Source of the DNA: Pseudeuparius sepicola
Taxonomy: Eukaryota > Arthropoda > Insecta > Coleoptera > Anthribidae
Assembly: GCA_963920635.1 (NCBI GenBank)
Contig: OY987300.1
Span: 60,736,915 to 60,800,914 of the forward strand
Direction of reading: 5' to 3'
Length of the DNA: 64,000 nt
Of the stretch, positions 1 to 11,337 are shown one piece after another. How positions within the stretch are numbered: position 1 is the stretch's first letter; each line of letters starts with the position of its first letter. The notes under the pieces are model-generated. The model was not told the DNA's origin. It did not search any database and worked only from the letters and a program-made list of their open reading frames with translations. The position numbers and the translations under genes were made by a program.

Positions 1-1490
1 TCTGGTACCTATTTTGTGGTGGTGAAGAATAGCATGATGCTAGACTTAAATATAAAATTTAAATTTCTATTATTGCCTACAATTTTCGATTTTTTATAAT
101 AATACGCCGGTACCTACGCCCTACGCCTACAATGTATAAATACCTGCTTAATAAAACGTTTAAGAGGGGGTTGCCGCCATTTTACCTGGCAAAAATTTTG
201 TACAAACATCTCTGTCTTCATTTTAATCATAAAATATTACAAGCAGTGTTTTGTTTTATAGGTTATACATAATACCTATATGTATAATTATGTATGCTAT
301 TTGTTTACTTTTATACTATTAAAAGATTCTTTTTTCATTTTTTTATGTAAACAGCTTTTACAGGATTTAAATTTGTTCTCCTAACTTTTACATACCACGA
401 GCCGCCCCTGGTTGTAAGGAATATACATAAGTAAGTACTGTGTAAGTGCTGTATGAGGGATCCTATATATCTTGATACGAATTAAAGATGGGCTTAACGG
501 ATCATTTGACTGATTAGGTATTATTCAATTTATATATAAAATTCGTATTGGGTCCTCGGATCCGTCAGGACCGGTGGGTCGGTGTTCGCCCTGGAGTTGG
601 CAACCGATATCGTATCTGTCTCCCACTCCTAAAAATCTGAAGCGAATGCGGGACCAGGATGTCTGGGCTGTCTGTGTCGCGTGCCGCGAATTCATTAGGA
701 TCTTACTATCCGTGTGAGGATCCGTTCAATTTCCAACTAGTGTTTCAGATCTTTCGGTGACTTCAATGATTCGTCCGTTCGCGAAATACCCATCTCTAAT
801 ACGGATAGCTTAAAATTCTCCGTCAAATAAGTAGATACCTATAGAGTGTAGTATATCGGAATGAGAAATGTTTCAGGAAAGTTCTGTATTATTTGTTTAG
901 TTATTATTGTTACTATAGTTTTGTGCTACCTTTCTGCAAGAGACACAAAAGTTCGTCATAAGAACAGCGATCAACTGTTGTAAGTAGGTATAGAGACAGA
1001 AAAAAGAAAGAAAATGAACTCGGCCTAGAAAAATACTTGCGGAGTTCACTCAGCTTTCATACTTTTGTACGTTGTATCATGATCTTTGGTCTGTTATAGT
1101 GTAATCTTCACCTACCGACTAGTAGTTTGCTTCGGCGAAGCTTTATAATAATAATATATTTAAATATATTATATATAATAATATATATAATAATATATAT
1201 ATAATAATAATAATATTTAAAGTTTTTTAATTGTAAATTTCTAAGTGTGAAATTCTCTAATTTATACAAGCAACACAAAACTAGTAATCGGTCCCAAAAA
1301 AGCAAAGGCTCTGCTTAGATGATGCCAGAGATGTAAATGAAGCTAGGGATAGAAATATCCTGATGTCTTCTGCATGGTTTTCTATATTCTCCAGCTTAAT
1401 CAATTCGAGCATGCGTTGCCCGGTTGCTAAAACAAGTAAAAAACTAGTGGTTTTCAAATCGTAAAACAAATGTTCTGAAAAGATTGTACC
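1..1490. other. gene-free AT-rich sequence
   Basis: I see no convincing gene here. Positions 540-780 are richer in GC than the rest and hold a short open frame from an ATG at 659 (33 codons), which has no recognisable similarity and no supporting splice or promoter context. Positions 1143-1216 are an imperfect AT/AAT microsatellite. Confidence 0.6.
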
Positions 1491-1527
1491 TACAGGGTGT
1501 TCAGATTTGATCCGGAACAACCCTGTA
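1491..1527. repeat. mini-hairpin with mariner-like ends
   Basis: TACAGGGTGTTC on the left is inverted on the right as GAACAACCCTGTA, leaving a loop of about 12 nt. The TACAGGGTGTTC terminus is also found at the ends of the 1.1-kb foldback element at 27.7 kb, so this is probably a collapsed end-to-end remnant of the same kind of TA-inserting MITE. Confidence 0.5.
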
Positions 1528-1774
1528 AAATTGTGATGCGCTGCACGATTTTGATGAATTTTTGCGTGTATGTAGGAAATGTCCTTACGCACTTGTGCGA
1601 CTTATCGTCGTGGTGGCATCACTATTCTGTGGGATTTTTTGGAAAATGCTGTTACGGATTTTTTATCGGAAATCTGACAACGTAGCTTTATTCGGCACCC
1701 CTTGAAACCCCAATGTTCCAAATTTTGGTAATTTATTTCTCCGGCTAACATTTACACAGGCCCTTAAAATTAGA

Positions 1775-2128
1775 AAAATTGAATTATTTTATTTTGAATT
1801 AAAAATCAGGAATGCTTTGGAAATATTTGAAAATCGGGTAAAGTTAACCTAAACATCCTAAAAATGTCCCACTAATAAAGCAAAGAGAGAAGAAACAACA
1901 TATTGCCGTTTTAAAATAATACCTAAATATGGCATATTTTCTGTGATACGTGAAGAATGTGCCATATTTAGGTACTTCTATGATGTATTATTTTAAAACG
2001 GTTGTTTGTGTTTGTTTTCCGCTTTCCGTTTTCTTTATTAGTGGGGCATTTTTTTCCATTAAGTTCATCCGAATTCCAAATATTTCCAAAGCATAGCTGA
2101 TTTTTAATTTAAAATAAAAAAAATTAAT
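1775..2128. repeat. 350-bp imperfect inverted repeat (MITE-like)
   Basis: The left arm (1775-1905) contains aaaaatcaggaatgctttgg and cccactaataaag; the right arm (2030-2128) contains their inverted counterparts ctttattagtgggg and ccaaagcatagctgattttt. The centre holds a second hairpin, acctaaatatggca...tgccatatttaggt (1921-1973). No coding capacity is seen. The target duplication was not resolved. Confidence 0.6.
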
Positions 2129-2254
2129 AAAAAAATATTTTTAAAAACAAGCTTTTATTTACCTAAATAGAAGAAAATAATCAAAAAATTCAAACCAAAG
2201 CAAACCCATAATTTTGTTACATTATAAAATTGTATATGTTACGGTTAAAGTGTT

Positions 2255-2400
2255 TACTTAGCTAGTTTATAGACTAGCTAGATAGTATACAAACTATCCA
2301 AATGTCTGGTTATTTTGATAGAAAATAATCTTTTCACTAAAATAGCCACGAATATTGGTTGGTTTGTATACTATCCAGCTAGTTTACAAACTATATAAGA
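2255..2400. repeat. short inverted repeat with tagtttacaaact motifs
   Basis: GATAGTATACAAAC near 2281 is inverted as GTTTGTATACTATC near 2363. The flanks repeat the motif 'ctagtttacaaact'. Probably a degenerate small MITE; nothing coding is seen. Confidence 0.4.
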
Positions 2401-2579
2401 TTTGTCGCTAAAGTACAAACCACAAGAAAATTACACAAATTAACCGAGGTTTTTGGCTAGTTTACAAACTGTCCACAGTATTTGGATAAAGTGTGAACTT
2501 AATATTACTAGTAATACATTATAATCAACTCGTTGGATAATATGTAAACTTAGTTCTACTCTTCAAGCCCTTTCATTTA

Positions 2580-3975
2580 ATGGCCATATTAAGGGAAAAG
2601 AAAATGTAATCCGCCGTGTTGGAGTGGCAACCATATTGAATTTAGTGTGATGTCACTAACTTTATCGTTTTCTACTCTTCAAGCCCTTTCATTTGATACC
2701 CATATTAAGGGGCTTGACAAAAAATACATTATCCGCCATCTTAGAGGGGCGGCCATATTGAATTTAGTGTGATAACACTAACTTTATCGTTTTCTACTCT
2801 TCAAGCCCTTTCATTTGATACCCATATTACAAAAAAAAATACTTTATCCGCCATCTTGGAGCGACGGCGATATTGAATTTAGTGTGATGTCACTAACTCT
2901 ATCGTTTTCTACTCTTCAAGTCCTTTCTATTGATACCCATATTAAGGGGGTTGACAAAAAAATACATTATCCGCCATCTTAGAGGAGCGGCCATATTGAA
3001 TTTAGTGTGATGTCACTAACTTTATCGTTTTCTACTCTTCAAGCCCTTCCATTTGATATACCTATATTAAGGGGGTTTACAAAAAAATACATTATCCGCC
3101 ATCTTGGAGCGGCGGCCATATTGAATTTAGTGTGATGTCACTAACTTTATCGTTTTCTACTCTTCAAGCCCTTCCATTTGATATACCTATATTAAGGGGG
3201 TTTACAAAAAAATACATTATCCGCCATCTTGGAGCGGCGGCCATATTGAATTTAGTGTGATGTCACTAACTTTATCGTTTTCTACTCTTCAAGCCCTTCC
3301 ATTTGATATACCTATATTAAGGGGGTTTACAAAAAAATACATTATCCGCCATCTTGGAGCGGCGGCCATATTGAATTTAGTGTGATGTCACTAACTTTAT
3401 CGTTTTCTACTCTTCAAGCCCTTCCATTTGATATACCTATATTAAGGGGGTTTACAAAAAAATACATTATCCGCCATCTTGGAGCGGCGGCCATATTGAA
3501 TTTAGTGTGATGTCACTAACTTTATCGTTTTCTACTCTTCAAGCCCTTCCATTTGATATACCTATATTAAGGGGGTTTACAAAAAAATACATTATCCGCC
3601 ATCTTGGAGCGGCGGCCATATTGAATTTAGTGTGATGTCACTAACTTTATCGTTTTCTACTCTTCAAGCCCTTTCATTTGATACCCATATTACAAAAAAA
3701 ATACTTTATCCGCCATCTTGGAGCGACGGCGATATTGAATTTAGTGTGATGTCACTAACTCTATCGTTTTCTACTCTTCAAGTCCTTTCTATTGATACCC
3801 ATATTAAGGGGGTTGACAAAAAAATACATTATCCGCCATCTTAGAGGAGCGGCCATATTGAATTTAGTGTGATGTCACTAACTTTATCGTTTTCTACTCT
3901 TCAAGCCCTTCCATTTGATATACCTATATTAAGGGGGTTTACAAAAAAATACATCATCCACCATCTTGTGGCGAC
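2580..3975. repeat. 125-bp tandem array (about 11 units)
   Basis: The unit contains 'ctactcttcaagcccttcca' and 'ttatccgccatcttggagcg'. The marker 'tttagtgtgatgtcac' recurs at 3001, 3126, 3251, 3376, 3501 and 3626, exactly 125 bp apart, and those middle units look identical. Outer units vary between about 114 and 125 bp and are more diverged. The open frame across it (3632-3844) is a by-product of the repeat. Confidence 0.9.
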
Positions 3976-4160
3976 GGCCATTTTGAAAGTATTAAAATAG
4001 TGAGTACCTATTGTATACTGTATTGTCACCGGAACTAAAGGTGTATGCAAAATTTCAGCACAATCGGATGTCAGGAAGTGGTTCTAATTCAGCTTGCAAA
4101 ATTTGACCTAAACATACATACCTACATACATAGTTCACCATACATTGCAAGTTAAATAAA
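3976..4160. other. retroposon-like tail after the tandem array
   Basis: A sequence with 'aatttcagcacaatcggatg' leads into a short (CATACATACCTA)n run. This resembles the 3' ends of non-LTR or SINE-like repeats seen in insects, and the array above may be internal to that repeat. This is inference from appearance only. Confidence 0.3.
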
Positions 4161-4392
4161 AGCTTGTACTAAAAGCTTGTAAAAAAACAATTTTCCCAAA
4201 TATATGCTCCTTTAGGAATGTTAGTTGGCGAGGTAATTTCATAAGCAGAAGCATGTTTGTTTAGTTTAGGTTTGGGTAGAGTAACTTTTGAAATCCCTTT
4301 TAATAAGACTTTTGACCAAGGATCATCTCCCACAGACGATAGGATAGTAAAATTAAGGAGAATGTCGACCTGCGGGTATTAAAATAAAGGTA

Positions 4393-5320
4393 GGGGAGAG
4401 TCGGATAATATCGGACACATTTTGAAAAATTTAAATAATTTTTATCAAAAAAAATATATATTAACATATTTTTGCTTAAAATAAACATACTCTTTGCAGA
4501 ATAGAATACATAATAAAATTAAAAAAAAAAACTTAAACAAAACTCCACTCGTTAAAAACAAAAGTGGGCCTCTTCTTGTAATTTTCTGAAAACGTCGGGT
4601 AGTATCGGACATGAATTAATTCTCCTTACAAATGTCACATTTATAATAAACCTGATGTTTTTCAGCCTCAGAACAATTTTAATGTGTCCAACGATGGCAC
4701 TAGATGCATTGTATCCAATTTGCGACGAAGTCTTCACCACAGATGATACACTCCGTTGCTTCTTGTTGCTGTTCAGAGCACATTATCTTTGCTATATTTT
4801 TTGTCCTTTACATTTTTATTTTTTCCAATGTAATCCTCTATTTGGTCAATTTTTCTTTTTCCTTTTGTGTTCTTTTTTTTTTTAATTTAATATGAATATA
4901 AGAATGTTCAGTTAACATTTCAGTGTGTCCGTTATCACCCGAAATATGTATGTCGGATACTACCCGAACAGCACCGTTGGAAAAAAGTGGCCAACTTATT
5001 TTTTACGACCCTCCGATAATTTCCATAAAACCATTTTTATATTCCAAAATAACCAACAAATGTCATATAATATGAACATTTTAAAAGAACTTACCGTTTA
5101 TATAAATATAGACTGGTAAAATTTATGTCCGGAAAATTTATTTGGGCAAAAAATAAAAAACAAAGCACACAACGTGTACCGTTCAAAGCTCGGCCTCATA
5201 CTCAACATATGTGTCTAGGGCAATTATTCTAATAAAGCATTTTCTGCCAAATTCGGAACGCCATCTATTAGGGAAATTGAGAAGATGCTGTTGTCCGATA
5301 CTACCCACTGTCCGAATAAC
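4393..5320. mobile_element. pogo-like DNA transposon relic
   Basis: The interval is bounded by related end motifs: GGGGAGAGTCGGATAATATC (4393) on the left and gtccgatactacccactgtc (5290) on the right. GGGTAGTATCGGACA or its complement recurs inside near 4600 and 4955. It contains the C-terminal zinc finger of a pogo/Tigger-type transposase on the minus strand. The rest of the transposase is missing. The element at 15.6-21.8 kb has similar termini of the form GGGGTGACTTCGGACA, suggesting the same broad family. Confidence 0.5.
4616..4779 (-). pseudogene. PHD-like zinc finger, C-terminus of a pogo-type transposase
   Basis: Read on the minus strand, the frame gives ECIICGEDFVANWIQC, then an in-frame stop, CHRWTH, a second stop, and a CDIC pair before the terminal stop at 4616. 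The Cys/His spacing (C-x2-C, WxQC, C-x2-W-x-H, C-x2-C) is that of the small PHD-like finger ending many insect pogo/jerky-type transposases. Two internal stops show it is dead. No upstream DDE domain was found in the interval. Confidence 0.55.
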
Positions 5321-5941
5321 GAAGCATCCGCTTCATTTAGACATATAGTGTGTTATATCTTTTTGAACTGTCTTTTCACAAGCATTTCAATGGTGCAATA
5401 AAAAAATATGGGTTCCATTTGAAAAAAATTAGATTTTTCAATTTTTCGATGTTGATATAGAGAATTTTTTCCCAAACACCCTGTACAATATTTTGAAATG
5501 GCATACAGACCATTTGATAAAGTTGACTTTCGCCTACAACAGTCCAAAATTTCAGTTTTCCAGATTCATAAATTTCAAAGTTATGATCACTATGGTCGAT
5601 GGCTGCAACACTCAAAAAAATCAAAAATTTGCGAATATCTCGAAAAGGGTTAGGAATAGGGTACACATTATATTCAGAAAAAAGATTTGGAATTTAATAT
5701 GGAACCAAAGGTGTAATAATATATAGGGTGTTCTATAACAAAGTTGCTATCGACTTCAGGTATAACCGGAAGTGATCGGAAGTTGAAAATATTTTAGAAA
5801 GAAAGTTTACAACCTGTTATATAAGTGACCAAAATTTCAAATTAAAATTCGCACTCCTTCCCCGTAAACTTACGTGAATCACTCTGTATAATATATGAGG
5901 ATCTGCAATAAATCTCGTACAGTTTCACTTAAAGGTAAATA
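5321..5941. other. non-coding repeat-like sequence with mariner-type ends
   Basis: Contains 'acaccctgta' at about 5478 and 'tatagggtgttctat' at about 5728, the usual ends of TA-inserting MITEs, bracketing about 250 bp. I see no gene. The 70-96 aa open frames in it have no recognisable motif. Confidence 0.4.
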
Positions 5942-6233
5942 CTACATAGTACAGTCATGAACAATTATGCAGTGGACTTGAGTTCTATCAGGAAACCCAT
6001 CGCTATTTTCTATGTCCAACATAACATCAACTGTGTTTATTTTTATAGATTCATTGCGGCAAGAACAGTCAATGACAAACAGGGATGCATTATTTTTGTA
6101 ATCTGCATAGCTAAGTAGCGGGTGACTCTCCATTGCATTCATGTAACACATAGTTCTGATAGGCCCCCAAAAAGTCGTTAGCAGAAAATATTCACCGTTT
6201 ACAATTATTAATCTTACATCTGTCGTATTTATG
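5942..6233 (-). pseudogene. Polinton/adintovirus-type major capsid protein, C-terminal fragment
   Basis: An open minus-strand frame ends at a stop at 5942 and stays open to about 6233. It includes ASLFVIDCSCRNESIK, which I recognise as the C-terminal segment of the major capsid protein (double jelly-roll) encoded by insect Polintons and adintovirus-like elements. The N-terminal part of the same type of protein lies on the same strand at 7519-8136, so the gene is interrupted by about 1.3 kb and cannot make capsid. Family assignment is from pattern recognition; a profile search would settle it. Confidence 0.55.
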
Positions 6234-7518
6234 TGATCAAAAATGAGGTGGGATTTCTTTCAGAATTATCATTATGAGGTGCCCATAGGTACCACCCAAA
6301 AATCTTATTTTATTTTATCAAATAACTCATGACAATGTTAACTAAAATAGTTGAAATACTTCTGCGAGGAATCATCGGGTTATGACTCAAACCACCGGAA
6401 ACCAGGATTAAATTAACCGAAAAGCCATGTTGTTTACATTGTGTAATTACCAAAACGCCAGAAAAAATTTGCTACGGTTATTAGTGTTCTTGGAAAAACC
6501 TGCTCTAAAATCATGTTGTTTATACATTCCATCCGCCCACAAAAGCGTCTAAAGAACACCTGCAAATCCTGGAATCGAGGCGGAAACAAAGACCCAAGCT
6601 GATATAAAAGGGGGTTACTCCCAAACGAGAACACAGTAAGAAGTCCCCGACCACCACTTGTAGGGCGAAGTACTGCCCGAGACATCATCCAGAGTCTGCT
6701 GCCTTGTCTGCCACAGAGTCACACCAAGAACCGATTTTAATACAGTATGCTGTCCGTTGAGCTGACCAAAAGTAAGCTATCTTGTTTTAGTTAATTTTTG
6801 ACGTCTGAGCTGCCCTATTATTGATTAACTAGTTATTTTCATTTTATTGGAACGTAGTGGATAGTTTAAGCGCCTTGGAGTATTTTTCTATAGCTAGAAG
6901 CATATCAGTGCCGTATTTAGCACAATACTAGCATTTTACGCTAAATTTGGGTAAATTAAATGTGTTTTTGTGCCAATTTAGAATTAGTTAACGGTTTTGT
7001 GTCTATATTATCATTTTTGAATCATTTTTCATAACTTTGTAGTTAATTACCATTTGCGACATCAGGCTAACTAACTTGTATGCCTAAATCTTATAATATT
7101 ACGTGAAGTATTTTAAGCTGCATTTTTTACTCTCAGCAGAATTCATTACTTTTTATGAGATAAGCTATTCTTGTTCGCCACCTAGGTTTGGGACCAGTGG
7201 AAACTTGTAGATAACATTTTTGTTCAAAACTATCATTGTCATTTCATTCTGTAATATTTTTAATAATTCAATTGTACCTTTTTTCATCGCAAATTATTTT
7301 ACCATATTTCATGTTCTTATATTTTATACACCATAGGCGTACTATATATATTTTTAAATATATGTATTAAAATTCCCCGTTGTTTCCGTTAATTCTTAGA
7401 CTCACACCAAAAATAAATTACTTATAGACCACCTTTAAACATACCGCTCGACCAACTAACATCTAAACAAAGGTGGTCACTATAATTGCGATTAGTTCAT
7501 TTCGAGCTCGTATTAGTC
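6234..7518. other. insertion or decayed spacer between capsid gene halves
   Basis: No conserved protein is recognised. A promoter-like stretch sits at 6600-6775 (listed separately). The 84-aa minus open frame at 6434-6688 shows no motif I know. From 6780 to 7500 the sequence is very AT-rich and empty. Confidence 0.4.
6600..6775 (+). promoter_or_regulatory. candidate TATA promoter with short first exon
   Basis: GATATAAAAGGGGG at 6600-6613 is a good TATA box. About 150 bp downstream an ATG at 6747 opens MLSVELTK, followed immediately by a GTAAGC splice donor at about 6771. No downstream exon was found on this strand, so this may be an orphan promoter of a vanished transposon gene. Confidence 0.3.
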
Positions 7519-8136
7519 TCACTGTTTGTTTACCACAAATTGCCATCTGATAATCGTTGAATGGTTGAATATTCCAAACAGATGTTTTAGCGACATTCTT
7601 ATATTGAATGTTCCATCATTGTTAACGGCAAAAGATTTATCAACCCCAATCCAGCTTGCGGTTGACATACAATTTTCGTCATTAGCAGTATAACAAAGAT
7701 ACGATCTGATTATCGTACTCACAATTCCGGGGTTTCTCACTACTTCTACTTCCTTGCCGTTTAGTTCATAAGAAATTGAATCGAATAGAATGCAGCGCCG
7801 TTGTTGGCTAGTTTGCAATATCCAGCACCGGTTTTCTTAGTCACTGTATCTTTGACAAAAATCGAAGCATCGTACATCAACAACCATGCATCACTCTGAT
7901 TAATGGTTATTTCCACATTCTTAAATGACTTTACAAATGGGCAAACGTTGAATAGATTCATCATAGGTTGGAGTGCGATGCACATTAAACACTTGAGGTG
8001 TTAGAGACAATAGCCAAGTGCTTTTAAAAATTGTTGATTTTCCAACGAGAGACGATCTGCACTCTTCGGTGAAATATTTGTTGTGAATTTTTGAAGCATT
8101 GTGATTGCCTTTTATACGGTTGATATCTGTCATCAA
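7519..8136 (-). pseudogene. Polinton/adintovirus-type major capsid protein, N-terminal part, frameshifted
   Basis: Three overlapping minus-strand frames (7921-8136, 7761-7985, 7519-7818) carry consecutive parts of one protein. Recognisable blocks include SYELNGKEVEVVRNPGI and the following segment ending around KHLFGIF, characteristic of the Polinton/adintovirus major capsid protein. At least one frameshift separates the frames, and the reading stops at 7519 before the C-terminal domain, which reappears at 5942-6233. The capsid gene lies just downstream of the penton-like relic, the usual neighbourhood in such elements. It is non-functional. Confidence 0.6.
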
Positions 8137-8174
8137 AAACCAAAACCATTTTCGAGCTCTATCAAAAATTTCAT

Positions 8175-8848
8175 ATACGCTTCAACTCCAACCGCACAAT
8201 GATTATTTCCTCATCTCTAAAATTTACAGGTTGAGAGTTCTGATCGAGGATATTTACAGTCAAATTATTATATTAATCTTACGCTTTGCAACTGACATGT
8301 ACACCAGATTTTTCGGAGACTCGTCTATGGCGTAACCAGGATCACTGCTAACTGCAAACTCGTAAATCGTATGAGTTGGTTAATTTTTATAGTATGCTCC
8401 AGATATTACGTTACAATCTATATGTATTGTTCTGACCTTCACGATGTTTACAGATATATCAGAAGTATGCAATTGTCCAGACTAGGAGAAAATCCTAAGA
8501 CATGAGCAATAGTGTCTGCTGGTAGAAAATCTACTAATCACTGTAAATTTCACACTTTAAAGTACTGTTATTGGCTTTTATCGAAATTGGATTTTTCTGA
8601 TCAGATTCCTTCTTTCTTAAAGCACCAAGTATGTACATTTCTAGGGCCTCAATTCCATTCGGGGCTGTGGGGATTACTAAACATTTGCGATATCCATCAG
8701 CGTTTATATAATAAAATTTGTTGACACCAACATCTATATTGGGTATGCTGTTATATGTGTGAAATCCTATCAGGGCCAAACCATACTCAAAATCGGATTC
8801 TAAATGTATAGGAATATTAAAGTCAATAGACAGCGACATAATTGATGA
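8175..8848 (-). pseudogene. Polinton/adintovirus-type penton (minor capsid) protein, broken
   Basis: The minus frame 8534-8860, probably starting at the inner ATG of MSLSIDF, contains FEYGLALIGFHTYNSIPNI and NSTLKCEIYSD, typical of the penton/minor capsid protein of insect Polintons. The remainder continues in other frames to about 8175, with a DTIAHVLGFS block near 8500 and a C-terminal block near 8250. At least two frameshifts or stops are needed, so the gene is dead. Placement directly upstream of the major capsid relic supports the identification. Confidence 0.6.
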
Positions 8849-8860
8849 TTCTCTCATCAA

Positions 8861-9458
8861 CTACCACTTTTATAGAAAAACTCGAAAACTAAATATTTTT
8901 ACAAACTATGCATGAAAATGTTGTTTTTTTTTTGTAGTAAAAAACACAAACAAATAATATTTTTTATTTTCACAATTTTACATTTCTAAACTTTTTATTT
9001 AGTTCATACATGTTACGCGGACCGAGCTGTAAATAACTTAAAAAATATATATTTTATCACTTTGTTTTTATTTAATAATTATTACAAAAACTTATGACTT
9101 TTTATAATAGAACTGGATTTAGAAATTGTTGTAAAAACATACAAGACTGAATTAAGAATAGAACTAAGATTGAACGATGAATGTTTAAGATTGGTCCTCG
9201 CCGAATGGCATCCGAGGCTTTTATAGTCTTTTGGTGCTTGGTAAGGGAAACGCCAGAAGCGCGTGATTTTTCTAGAGGTTCTTAGAACGGATGTGGAGCC
9301 TGTGTAATAGAAGAAGTCGAAGTTTGTAGAAATTTAAGAAGCGTGATAACATATTTATTTGAGACGTAGTTTCTGTGATTAGTTGGCGTATTTTCTGATA
9401 TAACATACATAATAATCAAGCTTCTAAGCTCTTCCAATGCCTCCATATATCGCCGCAG
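8861..9458. other. AT-rich spacer inside the decayed Polinton-like region
   Basis: No coding region is recognised on either strand. Positions 8900-9110 are exceptionally rich in A and T. Confidence 0.5.
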
Positions 9459-9674
9459 TCATGCTTCAGAAAATATTATAATTGTAGTTTTGCCAGCGGG
9501 TCCCAAGCTTGTTAAAAAATACCTTTTGTCGTCACCATTCAATTCGTCACTTCGGTATTGAGTTAATTGCTCCGTAAAACGCTGAGGCAGAATGGTCTTG
9601 AAGTCGTCAAATTCCGCGACTACCTTTTCACCATACTTTGTATTTATTCTCTTAAAACACTGGATCTCAAATTT
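9459..9674 (-). pseudogene. unrecognised small coding fragment with KYGEKVV block
   Basis: A minus frame open from about 9674 to a stop at 9459 (about 70 codons, no ATG) contains KYGEKVVAEFDDFKTILPQR and ends RYFLTSLGPAG followed by a short tail. The composition is clearly protein-like, and it resembles small proteins that recur in insect mobile or viral-like elements; I cannot assign a function. It lies upstream of the penton and capsid relics on the same strand and may belong to the same element. A preceding exon was not identified with confidence. Confidence 0.45.
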
Positions 9675-10106
9675 TTATTTACTTCCAAATCTCGAACATT
9701 CACCAGATTTTTCACCAGAAAACTGTTTAAATTATTGTTGTAAATGATCTGCGTGTCTGTTGAGATCTTAGTTGAACCTCTCCTATATAGTTATTTAAGT
9801 GGGAGTGGGGGTCATCCCCTCTCAGAACCCCGCCAAATCCTAAGAGAGCATCAAACCCGACAGGTTTCGACAGGTTTGGTCTGATACTCTCTTAGTCTCT
9901 CTACTGCCGTGAAATTTATTGGTTTTTAATAGTGCTCGTTGGATGAGAGTATTTTAAATTCATTACTTTTGAACATTCTCTGATGGATGTTGCAGGGTGA
10001 GTTTGAAAGTAGTTTATAATAACAGCTATATTTTCATCTGTTGTGACTGTTTTTATTGTCTCATCCTTTTCACTAAAAACAAGGGTAAAATAAATTTGAA
10101 TTTTAA
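9675..10106. other. non-coding; small hairpin at 9839-9896
   Basis: CTAAGAGAGCATCA...TGATACTCTCTTAG at 9839-9896 is an imperfect hairpin containing an inner repeat of 'gacaggttt'. No gene is seen in the rest. Confidence 0.4.
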
Positions 10107-10264
10107 ATTAATGGGAACACCAGCTCACCTACAAACTCTTCAAAATTTCCGCGGAATTTATTTTCAAGTTTTATGAAATATTTCCGTTCTGGAACATTTC
10201 GATCGGGATGTTTCTCTGCATATAGCCTTTCGTGCAGCCACTGCGTTTTTTCTAGCTTCTCCAT
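10107..10264 (-). pseudogene. DUF4817-type helix-turn-helix exon
   Basis: From an ATG at 10264 the minus strand reads MEKLEKTQWLHERLYAEKHP and continues with a basic, Phe- and Arg-containing segment. This is the pattern of the N-terminal helix-turn-helix (DUF4817) of insect mariner-related transposases, the same domain type as in the intact transposase at 53.5 kb. A plausible donor (GTGAGC) lies near 10120. No catalytic exons follow, so this is an orphan fragment. Confidence 0.4.
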
Positions 10265-10577
10265 AAATTAATAACATCCACTTTTTCATTGTGAACAAAC
10301 ATTTTTAAAACAATTTTAAGGTAATATATATAATAATAATTATTTATATGTATAGATTTACCCAAGACGAAGACACACTAATAGATATAGGTATTAAAAC
10401 ACTGAAAGATTGATGACAGAAAGCAAAATTTGTTTTTCCAAGGCTAATTTTTTTTCGTGCATCCTCTACTTCGGAAATAACGCCAAAATGCATCATGCAA
10501 ACTTTGGTCCATAACTTTGTAACGGTTGATTATAGAAAAAAAAGTATTTTAAAAAATACTACAAATTGTCGGGCTAT

Positions 10578-10800
10578 TAAGTTATATCGATTTTATCGAT
10601 TTTATCGATTTTATCGATATTTTCGATCTTTTCGATTTTATCGATCTTTTCGATTTTATCGATCTTTTCGATTTTATCGATATTTTCGATTTCATCGATC
10701 TTTTCGATTTTATCGATCTTTTCGATTTTATCGATCTTTTCGATTTTACCGATCTTTTCGATTTTGTCGATATTTTTGATTTTATCGATCTTTCCAATGG
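10578..10800. repeat. ATCGAT-rich 18-bp microsatellite
   Basis: About a dozen copies of tttatcgatcttttcgat, interspersed with 9-bp tttatcgat half units. All frames stay open across it because 18 is a multiple of 3, giving artefactual Phe-Arg-Tyr or Lys-Ile-Asp repeats on the two strands. The adjoining minus open frame up to 11034 merely runs into it. Confidence 0.9.
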
Positions 10801-11337
10801 ACAAGTATACTTAGGAATGAAAAATAATTTTTTGCCTTGGAATTTGTAAAACATGTCTAGATAATCACGAAACCCAACCAACAGATTTTTTTTCCCATTA
10901 GTTTGCTCACAAATTGAAAAAAACGGTCGCAAAAGTAGGGAATGTGACGTCACGATCCCTAATTTCAATAAGTACCTGCTATTTTCATAGTACTTATTTC
11001 GTCTTTTTTTATATAACCAAGCATTCCCAGGCAAATTATTAGATTCAGTTTGTATGCGCCTGATGAGAAATAATCAAATTTCGTAGCATTTCAATTAAAT
11101 ATTTGGATTTTACTGATCCCATTCTGAACTTATTAGATGCCCCCTATAAAATATGACAGATGACATATTACTCAATGCTTTAAAGAAAATCGTCGGCAAC
11201 GCCGCACTTTGCATATAACCTCACTTTCGCCGGCGGAACGCGGAAACCAAGGTTAATAACCTTAGTGAAAACTAAATAAATTCTATTCTCAGTTTTAAAA
11301 GAATCTTGCTGTGATTACTTTATTTTTTCGGTTTATA
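10801..11337. other. non-coding or unrecognised
   Basis: A minus frame of about 80 codons (to 11034) precedes the microsatellite, but I recognise no motif in it. Positions 11190-11250 are GC-rich ('cggcaacgccgcactttg', 'cgccggcggaacgcgg') and could be an element end or promoter. No gene is supported. Confidence 0.35.

Noticed and set aside
659..760. 33-codon ORF starting MSGLSVSR
   Set aside because: Too short, no recognisable family, no splice or promoter context.
2580..3975. CRISPR-like regular array
   Set aside because: Units are contiguous 125-bp tandem repeats without unique spacers, and the DNA is eukaryotic.
10495..11034. Phe-Arg-Tyr and Lys-Ile-Asp repeat ORFs (94, 75 and 150 aa)
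   Set aside because: Produced by the 18-bp ATCGAT microsatellite, with no conserved domain outside it.
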